Assembly: GCA_016858145.1 (NCBI GenBank)
Contig: JAEHOE010000094.1
Coordinates: 124,001-188,000 of the forward strand
Reading direction: 5' to 3'
DNA length: 64,000 bases
From: Edaphochlamys debaryana
Lineage: Eukaryota; Chlorophyta; Chlorophyceae; Chlamydomonadales
Shown here: positions 14,255 to 26,627 of the stretch, piece after piece
How positions within the stretch are numbered: position 1 is the stretch's first letter
Layout: each line of letters opens with the position of its first letter
Position numbers and translations under genes: made by a program
The notes under the pieces: model-generated
Told to the model about the DNA's origin: nothing
Seen by the model: only the letters and a program-made list of their open reading frames with translations
Databases searched by the model: none

Positions 14255-17200
14255 TCAGCAGCCGATGGCTGCGCGCCGCGTCATCAAGGGCAGGCAGCTG
14301 CTGCCGGCTTGGTTGGCCGGGGGTGGCCGGGGGTGGCCGGGGGTGGCCGGGGGTGGCGCGGACGCGAGCACGACCTCCCTGAGCTCCGCGTCGCTCAGCA
14401 GCTGGGCCAGGGGCGGCCCCGCCACGGCCTGCAAGTGGAGCAGCACGGGGGTCGGGGGGTGACGGTTGGAGGTTCGCTGGGGTGGGATCAGGTGAGGATC
14501 TGGGCCGGTATCACGAGGCCTGAGGCCCGAGGTGCAGCACGGAAGCCGAGCGAGGCCCCGGGTGGGATACCGTAGATCACGTGCTTGCTTGAGAACAACG
14601 GCAACCAACTCAACACCGCCCAACAACTACTAGATATCAAGCACGCACGCCACCGAACCACCACCCTTCCCCCCAGTCTCCCCCTCGCACGCACCCAGAG
14701 GAGCTCCTCCACGGTTTGCAGCGCCTCCTGCGCACTGGGGCGCTTCCGGGGCGCCAGGTCCAGGCACCGCCGCAGCAGCGCCGCGGCCCCCGGGGGCAGG
14801 CTGGGGGAGGTGTGCCGCAGCAGGCTCGGGGCGGCAGGCATGTACGGCGCGTGCGGCAGGAGGTGCCGTACGGACCTGAGTGTGCGCGGGTTGGCGGAAA
14901 TGTGAAAGGCGCAGGTTGGCGTACGAGCAGGGGGTGCACTGGAAACGGCCCAGTGGCCCATTGGCAAGGTCGGCGGACCCAGATAGACGGCGTCAAAACC
15001 CGCTGTGCGTGCCATCGGGCCGGCCACCGGGTCGACCGTCGAGGCTCTCACCCGAGGGGGCTGCCATGCAGGAGGAGCCACAGCACGACTCCGAAGCTGC
15101 GGGCGGGGAGGGGTGCACGTCAAGCAAATCAACGTCTGTCCAGCCTCCGTGTGCCCTTTCCCGCCGCTTGCCTGCGCTGCTCAGCTAGCTCAGCCCTATC
15201 CCCATCGCATATCGCCCTTCATCGCTAGCTGCGGTTCAGCGTTGCAGTGCTCCACCGCCACCTACCCACCCATTTGTATCTGCGGCCCTCGCCCGAGCGC
15301 TCCACCTTCACCCGCAACCCTCCACAAACGCTCCGCCCTAGAAGCCCACCTGTACATGTCGCATGCCGTGGTCAGGCGGGGGGAGTTGAGGAGCTCGGGC
15401 GCAGCGAAGAAGGGAGTGCCCTGCGAGAGAAGGGTGGGGCCGGGTGGGGCCGGACAGGAGTCTTCACCAGTCCCTGCGGGCTTCCTCCAGGGGCAACTCC
15501 CCTCCCCCCAGTAGGGTCCCAAGGTCCTGTGCACCCCCCAGCCCCCGCCCAATCTCGACCTCATTAATGCAGTCGCCACGCACACCTCATTACTTCTGCC
15601 TAGCCCCCACATCTAGCTGGAATCAACTTCTCGGCTTCCGTTGACCTCCACGAATCCGCCCACCCACGCATCGCACGCACCTGCATACAGCCGTCGTGGC
15701 TGACGTGGGTTTGCGAGTGGCCCTGCAGCTGAACCGACAGACCCTGCGTGCAACCACGTAACAGGAGCGAGCGAGGTAGGTGGATGAGGGAAGCTGGGGT
15801 GGGGGGCTGGGGGCTGAAAGGAGGGGAGTAGGTGGGGCAGGGCAGCCTCAGGCTGGCCCTAACCACTCAGGAACTGGTCAGGATTAAACATAATCCAGGT
15901 TGGAGGCATACGTGCGACGGTCCACTCACGAAATCCGCGAGCTTGAAGCTGAACGAGAGCAGCCGTTTGGCGGTTGCCTCTAGGTCTTGGTCAGCGAGTG
16001 TGGCGGTCCAGCACAGGTGCTGGTTGGAGTGCAGGTTGGGCCCCCCCTGGGCTGTGCAGTTGGAGAAGGGCGCTTGGGGGTCCGAAGGGGTGGTGGTACT
16101 ACTGCCACTAGTGGAGACCAGCAGCGTTGTCGCAGAGGACTCCTGTCGCCGAAAGCGGGGTGTGCCCGCAGCGCCAGCGCCTTCTCCTCCCGAGCGGTGC
16201 CCAGCGGCGTCTCCGCCGCCGCTGCTTGACGTCGCCAGGCCGTACACAGCCGCGGCACCATTTGCCACCACACCAGTCCCGACAGCGCCGCTGCCGCCTC
16301 CGCCGCTGTGGCCTTCGGCACGGCCGGCCGATGCGGCTGCCCCGCCAGCCGCCGCCTCGCCGCTGGCCTCACCACGCGTCGCCTCGCCACTCGCCTCGGC
16401 TTTGACGGGCGACAACCGCGCAGCAGCGCTAGCGGTGGCCACTGCTGCCGCCCACACGCGCGGGTCTGGCCCGGAGGCCGGCGCGGCGGCGGTTGAAGCG
16501 TTGGTGTGGTGGGTGCGAAGCGACGCCAGCCGCCTGAAGCCGCTGGCCATAGCGCCGCCGCCGGAGCTGCTGGTGCCACCGCCGGCGGCTGACGTGCTGC
16601 CAGCGCCAGTGGCGGTCGCGGCGGACTGGAGCTGGGGCTCGACTGCCTTAAGGAGCACGTTGGCGTCGGTGAGGTCGCCGTGCTGGGGGGTGGGACGGAG
16701 AGGTGGGGCGCGTGGGGGTGATGAGTGGGTGAAACGGCGGGCGGCTGACAAAGGAAGGAGGCGCGCGGCCGGACGGGGCAGGCAGAGGGTGATGGCGCAT
16801 GTTGCCGGCGGGAGTTCCATCCTGCCATAGCCCGCCCGCCCTGCACGCACGCACTACTCACGATGACGCCCTGCGAGTGCAGGAAGGACAGCCCCCGGAG
16901 GATGTCCCGCGCCGCCACCAGCGGCAGCAGCAGCGCCGAAGGCACGGGAACGCCCGAACTGGCGGCGGCGGCAGGGCCTAGAGCGGGCCGCCCTCCGGCA
17001 GCCCCGACCTCCGACCCTCTGCTGGCGCTGCTGGCGTTGCTGGCAGTGGCTGATGAGGCAGCTCCAAGCGTAGCCGCACCCCCCTGCCCGGCTGCCTTCC
17101 CAACCGCGTCGCCACTGGCCAGCGCTTTCTCGGACTCGGCGGCGGGCAGCGGTCGGAGGCCGCCCTCCGCAGCACCCTCGTCGTCGGCTGCGCCCGCCGC

Positions 17201-20200
17201 CGCCGGCTCGCGTTCGTCGCCCTCGGCCTTAGCCACCGCCAAGGCCGCTGGCGCCGCCGCCGGGACGGCAACCAGTGCCCCCCGCAGGTGCTCCCCTGCT
17301 ACTGATGACGCGTGCGCCTCGCTCCTTCCGGACCTGCTGCTGAAGCTGCGCGGTAGCCCGGGCGTGCCGCCGCCCTCGTCGGCCGCAGCGACGCGTCCGG
17401 CGGCCCCGAAAGCGATCTCGTCCGCCGCGATGGCCTCGTCCTTGAGGCCAGCCTCAGACGGCCCGGAGCTCGAGGCGATGCGCTCTTCTGGCGGCCAGTC
17501 GGGCGGCGGGGGCATGAGGCGCCGAGCCCCTAGAGCCTGGCGCAGCGAGCCACCCTCGCAGTACTGTGGGCGGGTAGAGGAAGGGGAGGGCGGTACAGTG
17601 TATGGTGTGAGAACGGCACGAAGATTTATTGTCCGCGTGGGCAATGCCGTGGTCGGGCGAAGGAAGCAGTACACATGTGCCGTACCGGCGCCGTACCTGC
17701 ATGACCACCCTTAGGCGCACGCCGGCCGGTTGGGGACTCAGCGGTATGTGGACCCCTCTGCAGGCACAATGGGGCAGCAGGGTCAGTGAGGCAGACAAGC
17801 GCATCAGCCCATCCAGCACACCCTGACAGGTGCAGACGCCGTGCCCAATCAACAGGATCCCATGAACAGGGTCCCAACAGAGTGGAATCCCGATACCCGC
17901 ACACGGCTGTGTGCACGCTCACATGGATTCCAGATCGTAGTCGTACGTCGGTACCACTGCAAGGAGTAGGCGGGCAGGGCGTGGTAGGGACACTCGAAGT
18001 GCGGGTTCGCCCCTTCATCAGGGATAAAGCATCCTCGTCGCCCCAAGCCAGTAACCGCTCCCTAACCGTTTACCCTACCCCGCCGCCCTACACCCCACCA
18101 CCGTACACCCAGCCGCCGTACACCCAGCCGCCGTACACCCAGCCACGCACGCACCGTTGGGGTGGGACAGGGCCATGGTGAGAGCCACCTCCCGGGCCAA
18201 CCGCTTCCACCGGGTCTCGCAGTCGCCCGACTGGAGCATGATGATCTGTGCGTGTGTTAGTTGGTGGGGGGCAAGTAGGTGGGGGCAAGTTTATTCGTGA
18301 TCGCAAACGCTGGGCGCCGTTTGCGGTGCTGGGGCAGCGCTGGAAGATGTAAGCACGCAAGCACGCGGCGCGCGCGGCCGCACCTTGAAGGCGGCGGGCA
18401 GCCCACGCCATTGGCCTGAGGGGTGCAGAAGTCGCGGAGGAAAGGGCCATAGGGATGGGGATAGCCAGGATGCGCCGAGCTGTGCGAAGGGCGGGTGCCA
18501 GGCCCTTAACCCCCGTCCCCACCGCCCTCACCCCACACATTACACACCGATCTGCGACCTCCCGCCGGACCTGACTCCCGCCCGCAGCCGAGCTAGCCGA
18601 GCACTGGAGCACCTGGGCCTGCACCCAAGCACCCCCACCTAGGTGACGGCCCCGCGTGGGGCGCCTTCCTTTCTCTCCCCACACACACGGCGCCCTTTCG
18701 CCCGCACCTACCGAGGTAGACGATCCCATACCCGCCCCAGCCAAGCACTGGCAGCTGCTGTTCCCCCTCCGCAGCTCCCGCGCTGGTAATTGCCGCCGGC
18801 CCCGGCCCGCCTGCCGCCGCGAGCAGGGAACGGCTCGCCGCCGCCGACTGAGGGAAGCACGGGCAGCGACAGCGAGCAGAAGATTAAGTAAGTAGTGGGC
18901 CCGCTCAGCCGCCGGACCCCCAGGCACGGCAAGCAAGGTGCGTGCACCCATCCCCGGCCCCACCTTGACGCTCGCCAGCATGTGACCGATCTCATGCTCT
19001 ATCGTGTCGTGCAGCGGATCTCGAGATCTGGTCTCGCCCGACGGCAGTGAGGCGCTCCCGTTGGCGCGCAGGGCGGCAACGCGGGCGGCAGTGGAGTAGG
19101 GGCTGGCGGTCCCGGCGGGGCCCGGCCCGGGCCCGGAGTCGGGTTTTGGGCCTGCAAGGGGCCCCATGTGGGCTCCTAGCCGGAACATGTTTGCTGCCAT
19201 AGCGCACTGGGTGCATCGAGGGATCAAAGGGATCAAAGGGGAGGGAGGGGAAAACGTCGGGAGGCGCGCGAAGTAGGGTAAGCATGCAGGCGTGAAGGGG
19301 AGGGGAGACAGCAATCAGGCTGACGGTCGGCGCGCCACGAGACGAGCTCCCCTTGGGACAGCGCAGCAGATGTGACCGAGACGGGCCAAACCCACATCCC
19401 CGCACAGCCCTGCCCCCGCTTTCCACTACCCCAACAGAGCTCTAGCGTACACTACTGACCCCTGAGGCGTAGCTGAAGAGAGACGTGTCCCCAGCGGCGG
19501 CGCCAGGAGTGGCGCCCGGCTCTTCCCTCGCCTCCACAGCGCCGCCCTCCTCGGCCGCAACCGCAACCACCACGGCCGAGCCAGCGGAGAAGCCGCCGCC
19601 GCCTTCGGACACAATCACTCCCGCGTCGTCTCCCGGGCTCAGCCCTGCGACGAGGGCGCTCGGCGTTCCAGGGCCAGTACCAGCGGCGGCGGCATCACCT
19701 TTCGGGTTGTGCGCACTGCCCTCCAGCCGCTGTTTATGGGAGGCGGCATCCTTCCCGAGCATTCCCTCGGAACCCGGCCCTTGGTCTCTCTGCCGCCGCC
19801 GCCGCCGGGCCACCGCTGCCACGACCCCGGCCAGCAGCGCGAGCCCCACGGCGCCGCCGACGGCGCCGCCCACGATGGCGGCGGTATTGGCACCGCCGCC
19901 GCCGTCGCCGCCGCCGTCCGCCGCCGGACCAGGGGTGGGGCTGGCGCTGGGCCCGGCGCTGGGGCTAGGGATCGGGCTGGTGGGCCCAGAGTCAGTAGGG
20001 TCGGTCGCCGGCACTGCGCCCGCTGCGATGGCCACTGTTTGTCGCAGGTAGAGGGGAGGCAAGGGGCAAGCCAGGGTGTGCGTCAGGGGGCAAGCCAAGG
20101 CATGAGCCAAGCAGACCTTGTCGAGGGGAGGACAGCCTGCGGCTCCCCAGCTTCCGCCGCACGTCGCTTCCACGAAGCAACTAGCTAGCGCAGGACTGAC

Positions 20201-23200
20201 GGCGACCAGGACCCCCCCCACCCAGTGTTTCTATCTTCCGTGACGAGGGTTTCGAAAATCCCAGATCTTTTCCGGTCGTCTGGGCCAAGGTGTTCGTTGG
20301 CGGACAGATCTTTTTGTGACCAGGACCCCCCCACCCTCTCACGTGACACCGCGCTGCAGTCTCCGAAAGCGTCCGCGACGGCGATAGTAGCAGCACCGGA
20401 GGCGGCCGTGGAGTCCAGCAGTGACAGCAGTCCGTCTCCAAGGCTTGCGTTGGTGAACACCGCAGAGGGGGCTGTCGAGAACATGATCTGCGGGCGCGCG
20501 CGGCAGGGAACTTAAATTCCTAGGCTCAAAGAGGGATCCGTGGCTCGCAGCTAACCGACTCAACCAACCCAGCCCACCCGACCTGAACACCCAACTCAAA
20601 GCACCAACCAGAACCACACCTGCCCACGCAACGCCCTCACCCAGCGCGTCAGCAGGTCGCCTAGCGGCGTGCCCCGTGCCCCCCACCCACCCACGCGTCC
20701 CAAAACACACACGTTTTCCCCCCTCCTTCCACCTGCCTATTCCCCCCAGCCCCACCTGGCCGCTGGCTCCTACCCAGCGCCTCAGCAGGTCCCCTAGGGG
20801 CGAGCCCACTGCGGGTCTGGAGGCGGGGTCGGCGAGGATGGCCATGAGCCTCAGCAGGCCTGTGGGGGGCGGGGGAGGGGGGGAAAGGGCGGGGGGACAC
20901 GTGTGTGTTTTGGGACGCGTGGGTGCGTGGGTGGGCGGGGTCCGCGCGGGTGGCCATGAGCCTCAGCAAGCCTGTGGGGGGCGGGGGAAGGGGCGGGGGG
21001 ATAGGGCTGGGGGACAGCGAGGGCAAAGGCGGTGACGCACGTCACCCCCGGTGATAAACGCGAGGCGGGATTGAGCTAGTAGCGCTGTGAACGAACTACC
21101 GTTGTCAAAGTGTGGTATCCGCACTCGTAGCACGTCCTTACGGGGGTTCGCCGTGAGGGTGCTGTTGCTGACCTCGAGTGCGACCTCAGTTCCGTTGGCC
21201 GCGGCGCCAGCGGCATCCACCCGGCTCATGCACCTGTGCCGTACGGCGTACGGCAGGCGGATGGCGCGCAACCGGTGAGGGCAGTGGCGTCGTCAAAATC
21301 CACCTATCCGTTCGCTCTCAGGTTTGTCAGCATGCGGTTGAACTTCAGCACGGACCGGCACGTCTCGTCTGGTACCGGTACCTCCCCACCTGTCCCGCCA
21401 GTCCTTGAGCGAGGAAGTCGCTGCCAGCGCCGCCGCCGCCGCGGGCCCCAGCGATCCACCCGGCGGCGCCGCCAGCGCTGCCGCCAGCACCCCCTCCAGC
21501 TGCAGCGCGACCAGCCGCACCGCCGCCGCCGCCGGGCCCGCCGGGGCCCCGCTGGGCCCGCCTACCGACGGCGCCGCCGCGCCGCCGCCGCGGAAGAGCC
21601 GCTTCAGCGCGCCGTCCATGCGCAGGGCCACGGGCGGGCCCACGGCAGGCCCAACCAGCATGGACCTGTACGACACCGGCAGGCCGTCCTGCATGGCACA
21701 TACGCGGTGGGGCACATACGCGGTTGGCACGTGGTGAGCATGCATGACTAGACGTACGGCGGGGCTCCCGACCTGCTCTTCATATGCTGCATGATACCGG
21801 ACCCCCAACCATATATAACGGAACAGCCCACGCACGAACGGCACAGCAGCAGCCGGGGTGCGCCCGACGGCCAGCCAGCTCTCGCGCCCCCCCCCCCACA
21901 CAGACCCGGGCAGCCCCCCGCACCGCTGGCCAGTTGTCCGGCGTGAGAGTTACGTTGTGGAGCAGCAATATGACCCGGGTGCCGCCGGTCCAGGCCTCAT
22001 CCTGCATGCATGCGGCCGGGGTCACAGGCAGGCACCAATTATCAAGCGAGCTCGTTTTGACGTACCGCTGATTACTACTACCGTACTAGGAGTGACCGCA
22101 GTCAGAGCCCATGCATGCGAGCAAGGTTTGAGGTGGGTGCGATGTACAGGCGAGGGAGGGAGGGGGGCAGGCGGCCGGCCCCGCCCCATGTGGGGGCACC
22201 AACGCACCGCCGCCATCCCACCTGTAAAAGAGAGCGCAGCGCTGATGCGTTGGCCGCCAGGGCCACGCTGGCCGGCGGCAGCGGGGCCGCCGCCAGGTCC
22301 TGCGGCTCGGAGGGATCAGGAGGGGGGGGGCGGTGTGGACAGGTGTGTGTGGGGTGGGGGGGCGGTGTGGAAAGGGGGGCGGCGGTTGAATGTGGTGGAA
22401 CCAGAAGGCTGTCAATCTGATCTTAACCCAACCGCCCACCTGCAGCTTTGACAGCGAAAAGCGCAGCGGCCACGGGGAGGTCAGGAGGGGGGCTCCTCCC
22501 GACGTGTTAAAACCGACCACAAAATCGCTCAGCGGGCTATTGCGCGTGACGGTGCCGTCATCGTCGATAATCTGCGGTACATGTACGGCATGTACGGCAT
22601 TTAGCACCGACCAGGGACGGGTTCAGGCATGCGGCCTCCATCCCTCCATGCCCCCCCCCCCACCTCCCCACATGCATTCTAGGCACACGTGCACACACTG
22701 ACACGTGGCGGGCGGCCGCCGTTCGCACCGTTGTGCCTAACCCGTGTGTCAGCTGGAACAGCCAGTCGGCGCTTGCGGCCACAGCGGGATCTGGGGAGCG
22801 CATACGACTAGCCCAAACCGCAACGTAGCTGAGGGGGTGGGGGGGTGGAAGGGTGGGGGGTGGGGGTGGGGATGGGCACCGCGACGTCTGGGTTTGAGGA
22901 GCGCACTATGCAGCGAGGGCACGGCGGCACTGGTCCAGATGATGGAGGCCGAAGGGTTTTTGCATGCATACATGCAGGACGCTGGTCATCAGACATGGCT
23001 CGAGGGCCGTACGTCGCACTGTGCACTCACCTGATAGTGTCCGGGGTGACAGCTTTGGACCTCAACTGCACCACCTGGAGACCGCCGCTCCCGCTCCTGT
23101 GCATACACGTAGTGACGTGAAGTAAGTGTCAAGTGAGTGCAGGCGATGCCGCCCAGGCCGCCCCTGCCACCCCGGCCCCTGCTACCCCGGCCCATCACCA

Positions 23201-25695
23201 CTGCCACAGGCCCCGGCCGCCCGGACCCCGGCCCCGGCCGCCCCGGCCGCCCCGGCAGCCCCGGCAGCCCCGGCAGCCCCGGCCCTCCGCTCTCTCCTGT
23301 CCATGAGGGCGTAGTGGTGCCTCCCCCGGGCCGCCTAGGCTGCCCCTATCTGCCCGAGCCCTGCCCACCCCAATCTTGCCCACTGCCGCCCCTGCCCCCC
23401 ACCAATGCCCCCTGCCCTCCGTTCTCGCCTGTCCATGAGGGCGTAGTGGTGCCAGTTGGTCAGCAGGCCCACAGGCCACGTGCTCAGGGGCCCCTGATGC
23501 GTCGAAAGGGCAGAAACCGTAGTCTGTCAGTACGGCATTGAGAACGGCACACTGCTTTGAGCAACAGCATCTGGTTTCACCACGACAGAGCAATGGCCCC
23601 GCAACACTAATCCACGGTACGCCCTCAGGTACCCGCTTGCAACCCGACTGCCCGCAACTACCCAGCCACAATTCACATCGACGCCACCCCCACACTCACA
23701 ACCCACATCAACACCACCCCCACAGCCACAAACCACATCAACACCACCCCCACAGCCACAAACCACATCAACACCACCCCCACAGCCACAAACCACATCA
23801 ACACCACCCCCACAGCCACAACGCACATTGACGCCCCGCCATTGTTCAGCCTTCAGGCCACCCACGTCCTGTCCCCGCCTCGTGACCCAACGCCTGTACT
23901 GCAACCTTCATTTCCAAAGCGCCCCAGCCTTCCGACATGAAAGCCCACCTGTCACTATATTCACTCCGACTCCGAACACCACAAAACCCACCCACCCACC
24001 AAGTCCAACCCGCCAACCCGCCGCCAACCACCCTGTTGCATCGCATTCACACACAAGCAGACGAGCGACCCCACGACACCTAAACCTGCCGTTCCCGAAT
24101 CAAACCCACCTGGGGCAGGTTGACCAGTGACACGTCAGCCATGACCAGGACCGGCCTCCCCCTGCCCCGCTGCCGGGCCGTCAAAAGGTCGAACGCCCCC
24201 GCCTGAGGAATGAGACAAAAAGGGGGGCGGAACGAAGGCGGGGATTAACCTAGGACGTGCGCTGGCTCTAACCACCTGCAGGCACAGGTGCAGCTCCACG
24301 GCTGCATCAGCAACCCGCCCACCCCTTGAAAGCGCCCACAAGCGGAGGTTGTATAGCGGAGGTATAGCGGAGGTTGTAAAGAGAACCAAGGTACGCGTGG
24401 GTATTAACCTAGGACTTCGGCCTTAACTACCTGCCGACCCAGGTCCAGCTCCACGGCCGTGCGGCCGCGCACGGTGCTGGCGGCGATCGTGGTGTTGCGG
24501 TAGAGGTAGTAGAGGGGCGGCGCGGGGGTGTCGTCGAGCGAGCCGCTGGCCGCTGCAGCGAGGGACTCATCGGGGGCAGCCGGCAGGGAGATGTTGGCGG
24601 TGAGGGTGAGGAGCAGCCGCGTGCTGACGGGCTGCAGGGCCTGCACGCAAGCGGCGGATGCAGAGGCGTTGCAGGGCGGGCGGGGACATGGAGTGGCGTC
24701 ATCATGCGCACGTATGCATGCAGTAGTACAACCGCCCACGAACACCAACACCAAGCAAGCAAGCGCACAACCAACCAACCAACCAGCCAACCACCTACCT
24801 GCAGCGCTGTCGACAGCTCCTCGGCGCTCGATACCAGGGCGGTGCCGCAGGGCGCTAGGCCGCCGGAGGCGGACAGGAGCGCGGCCCAGTCGGACGGGGG
24901 GCAGGTGAGCCTGACTGCCTGCGCCGTGGAACCGGGACCCACCAACCGGGCGTAGTGGAGGTACCCTGGGCCGGCCTGTGGCGGGTCGTAGGGGCGGGTT
25001 TGAAATGGGGTAGCGAGTAGAGCGGGGAGGGGTTGGCTGGGGCGGGTGATCTGCATGCCCCCCATCCTCCGGAGCCAGCGAGAAGATGCTGCAAGACTCC
25101 TTGGGAATCTTTTCGACTTTAGTTGAACTACTCGGGGAGGCGAAAGACGTAAGAGCGCGCGGTGGGGCCACGCGCGCGCACTTCCCGCCGCCTGAGCACC
25201 TACCCCCGCCAGGCCCCCTCCTGCGTGCGCCCGCGCTAGCCCCCGTTGGCCCCCTCCCACGCACGAGCGCGCACACAGCGCACGAGGGGACATGCGCACC
25301 TTGAGTCCGGGGCTGGGCCAGTAGGCGGAAACGCGGAGTGTGCACTCTCGCTCGGCCAAGTCCCACAGCAGAGCGCACGAGGGGAGCCTGAGCTCGACGT
25401 CGGTGATCAGTAAGCTGTCCCCGGCGCTGGCCGACGGGCGTAACTCCAGCGGTAGCCAGCTAATGGGCTCGCGCTGGAGCACTGACGCTCCGGAGTCGAA
25501 GTCGAGGACGCATTTCGCAAAGGTCCATTGCAACCTCAGAGCAAAGTCGGACCCAGCAGAGCTCCAGGAGGACGCGCTGCATTGTTGAGTTATCTCTGGA
25601 GTTGTCTCGCCCTTACTTGTCGCAAACTGGGTCGCGACGAGCAAAAGGACACTCGTCGCAATTCTGCCGCTGGTGCAGGATAGGTCCGCAACCAT
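14255..25695 (-). CDS. Receptor-like serine/threonine kinase (TKL type) with large extracellular region
   Basis: The ATG at 25695 begins a signal peptide (MVADLSCTSGRIATSVLLLV). Supported extracellular exons include 25300-25695, 24799-24975, 24431-24640, 24110-24202 and others to about 20356; they carry N-glycosylation sites and blocks such as RVILLLHNVTLTPDNW. The exon at about 19460-20040 has a Gly/Ala-rich membrane segment (AIVGGAVGGAVGLALLAGV) followed by RRRRR. Kinase exons join in phase: 18712-18847 (glycine loop GWGGYGIVYLG), 18384-18415 (WRGLPAAFK), 18155-18245, 17697-17755, 16862-17563 (YCEGGSLRQAL, then a long Ala-rich insert, then LRGLSFLHSQGVI), 15930-16682 (HGDLTDANVLL, second long insert, LADF), 15681-15743 (supplies the G of DFG), 15350-15420 (GTPFFAAPELL), 15052-15096 (SFGVVLWLLLHG), 14695-14875 and 14255-14428 with the stop. 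All catalytic landmarks are present. The ligand is unknown, and some extracellular exon limits are uncertain. Confidence 0.85.
20690..20923. repeat. Two copies of the 30-bp motif beside duplicated kinase-gene exon ends
   Basis: The motif CCCACGCGTCCCAAAACAC continuing ACACGTTTTCCCC is at 20690-20722. Its reverse complement is at 20893-20923. The first lies between two copies of an exon 3' end (CGACCTGCTGA-CGCTGG type, about 20643-20672 and 20780-20805). The second lies between two copies of an exon start (CTGCTGAGGCTCATGGCC on the minus strand, about 20840-20862 and 20950-20972). Confidence 0.8.
23278..23450. repeat. Tandem copies of a receptor-gene coding-like segment
   Basis: The sequence CACCACTACGCCCTCATGGA (minus strand) followed by a similar purine-rich tail occurs at about 23290-23325 and again at about 23415-23450. 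It reads HHYALMDR in the frame of the receptor gene. Which copy is exonic is unclear, because neither has a standard GT donor directly after it. Confidence 0.6.
23684..23832. repeat. 30-bp minisatellite in a receptor-gene intron
   Basis: Four to five copies of a 30-bp unit (ACCACATCAACACCACCCCC plus ACAGCCACAA) lie between supported extracellular exons of the receptor kinase. Confidence 0.9.
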
Positions 25696-26627
25696 CTGGT
25701 CTGCAGTATTCAACGTGCCCTCGTGCCCGCGGCTGTTCGGGGTGACAGTGCTTTAATAAGGTAGAGCAGCAACAGTTCGCAGAGTTTGATACCAATGTCC
25801 AGTCCTACAGTTATGTATGCGAATAAGTGCTGTCAAAATGGGGCGCCACAGGCAGCAAAACCTGGGCAAGCAAGTCGGACGGCGGCATGGGCACACCCAT
25901 CGCAGAAACGGCTGACGTCCCAGCCAGCACGAGTGCGGAGTACATGCATACCAGCATGTGGATTAGCAACAGAACAGAGCCAGCCGGCGGCATCCGTCAC
26001 GCCTTCTCCCGGCCCTTCCCGTCGAACGCGTTGCGTGGTGCGGCCCAGGGTGCCCAGGGTGCCCCTGGCTGGTTCGGCCCCTAGGATCCCACGGGCGGTT
26101 ATTTGTTTGGCCTGTCGCTCTGCTTCTCCCTCTTTCTGTTGCGTTGCGCACAGCCTAGTTGCGTTCAGCTGCATCCCCCTTCGTCGTCATCCGGACTACG
26201 ACTGCGAGCATAGAATCCCACGACCCTTCCCCGCACCCCTGCCCCCCTTGCTTCGCTCGCGCAGCTCGGGCAGCTGACCCCGCGCTCAACTCCGGACCGC
26301 GCAAGCCCCTTCACGGCTTCACCCCTTCATGCACCGCCGCAACCCCTGCGCTTCTCCTCAGCCCCGCACCCCCCCCCCCTTTCCCCACGCGGTCATTGTG
26401 CATCTGCGCCGCGGCGTTTCGCCACAACGGCTCATTCGTTCGTCCCGATCGAGAGCTTGCATGCATGCATCCATATGGATGAGTCAGGCTCGACAGCGCC
26501 AGCACGGAGCCAGCATGTCACATCGGTGACCGCCTCGGCACGCGCCATAACGACTCAAAACGGCCACGCCAGAGTCACACCTCTGAAAATGTCAGCCCTG
26601 CCCGCTGCCGTGGTGACGCATGATGAC
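25696..26627. other. Intergenic stretch upstream of the receptor kinase
   Basis: It lies between the kinase ATG (minus) and the stop of the next minus-strand gene, so it contains the kinase promoter and the neighbour's 3' end. I recognise no promoter element. It contains copy 2 of dispersed repeat family A. Confidence 0.5.
26023..26219 (+). repeat. Dispersed repeat family A, copy 2
   Basis: It matches the reverse strand of 8405-8577. Differences include a short direct duplication (CAGGGTGCC twice) near 26045. It ends in GGACTACGACTGCGAGCATA, a segment shared with the retroelement remnant at 47 kb. Confidence 0.75.

Noticed and set aside
18960..19010. A zinc-protease-like word HEIGHM on the minus strand
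   Set aside because: It belongs to the juxtamembrane exon of the receptor kinase and has no other protease feature.
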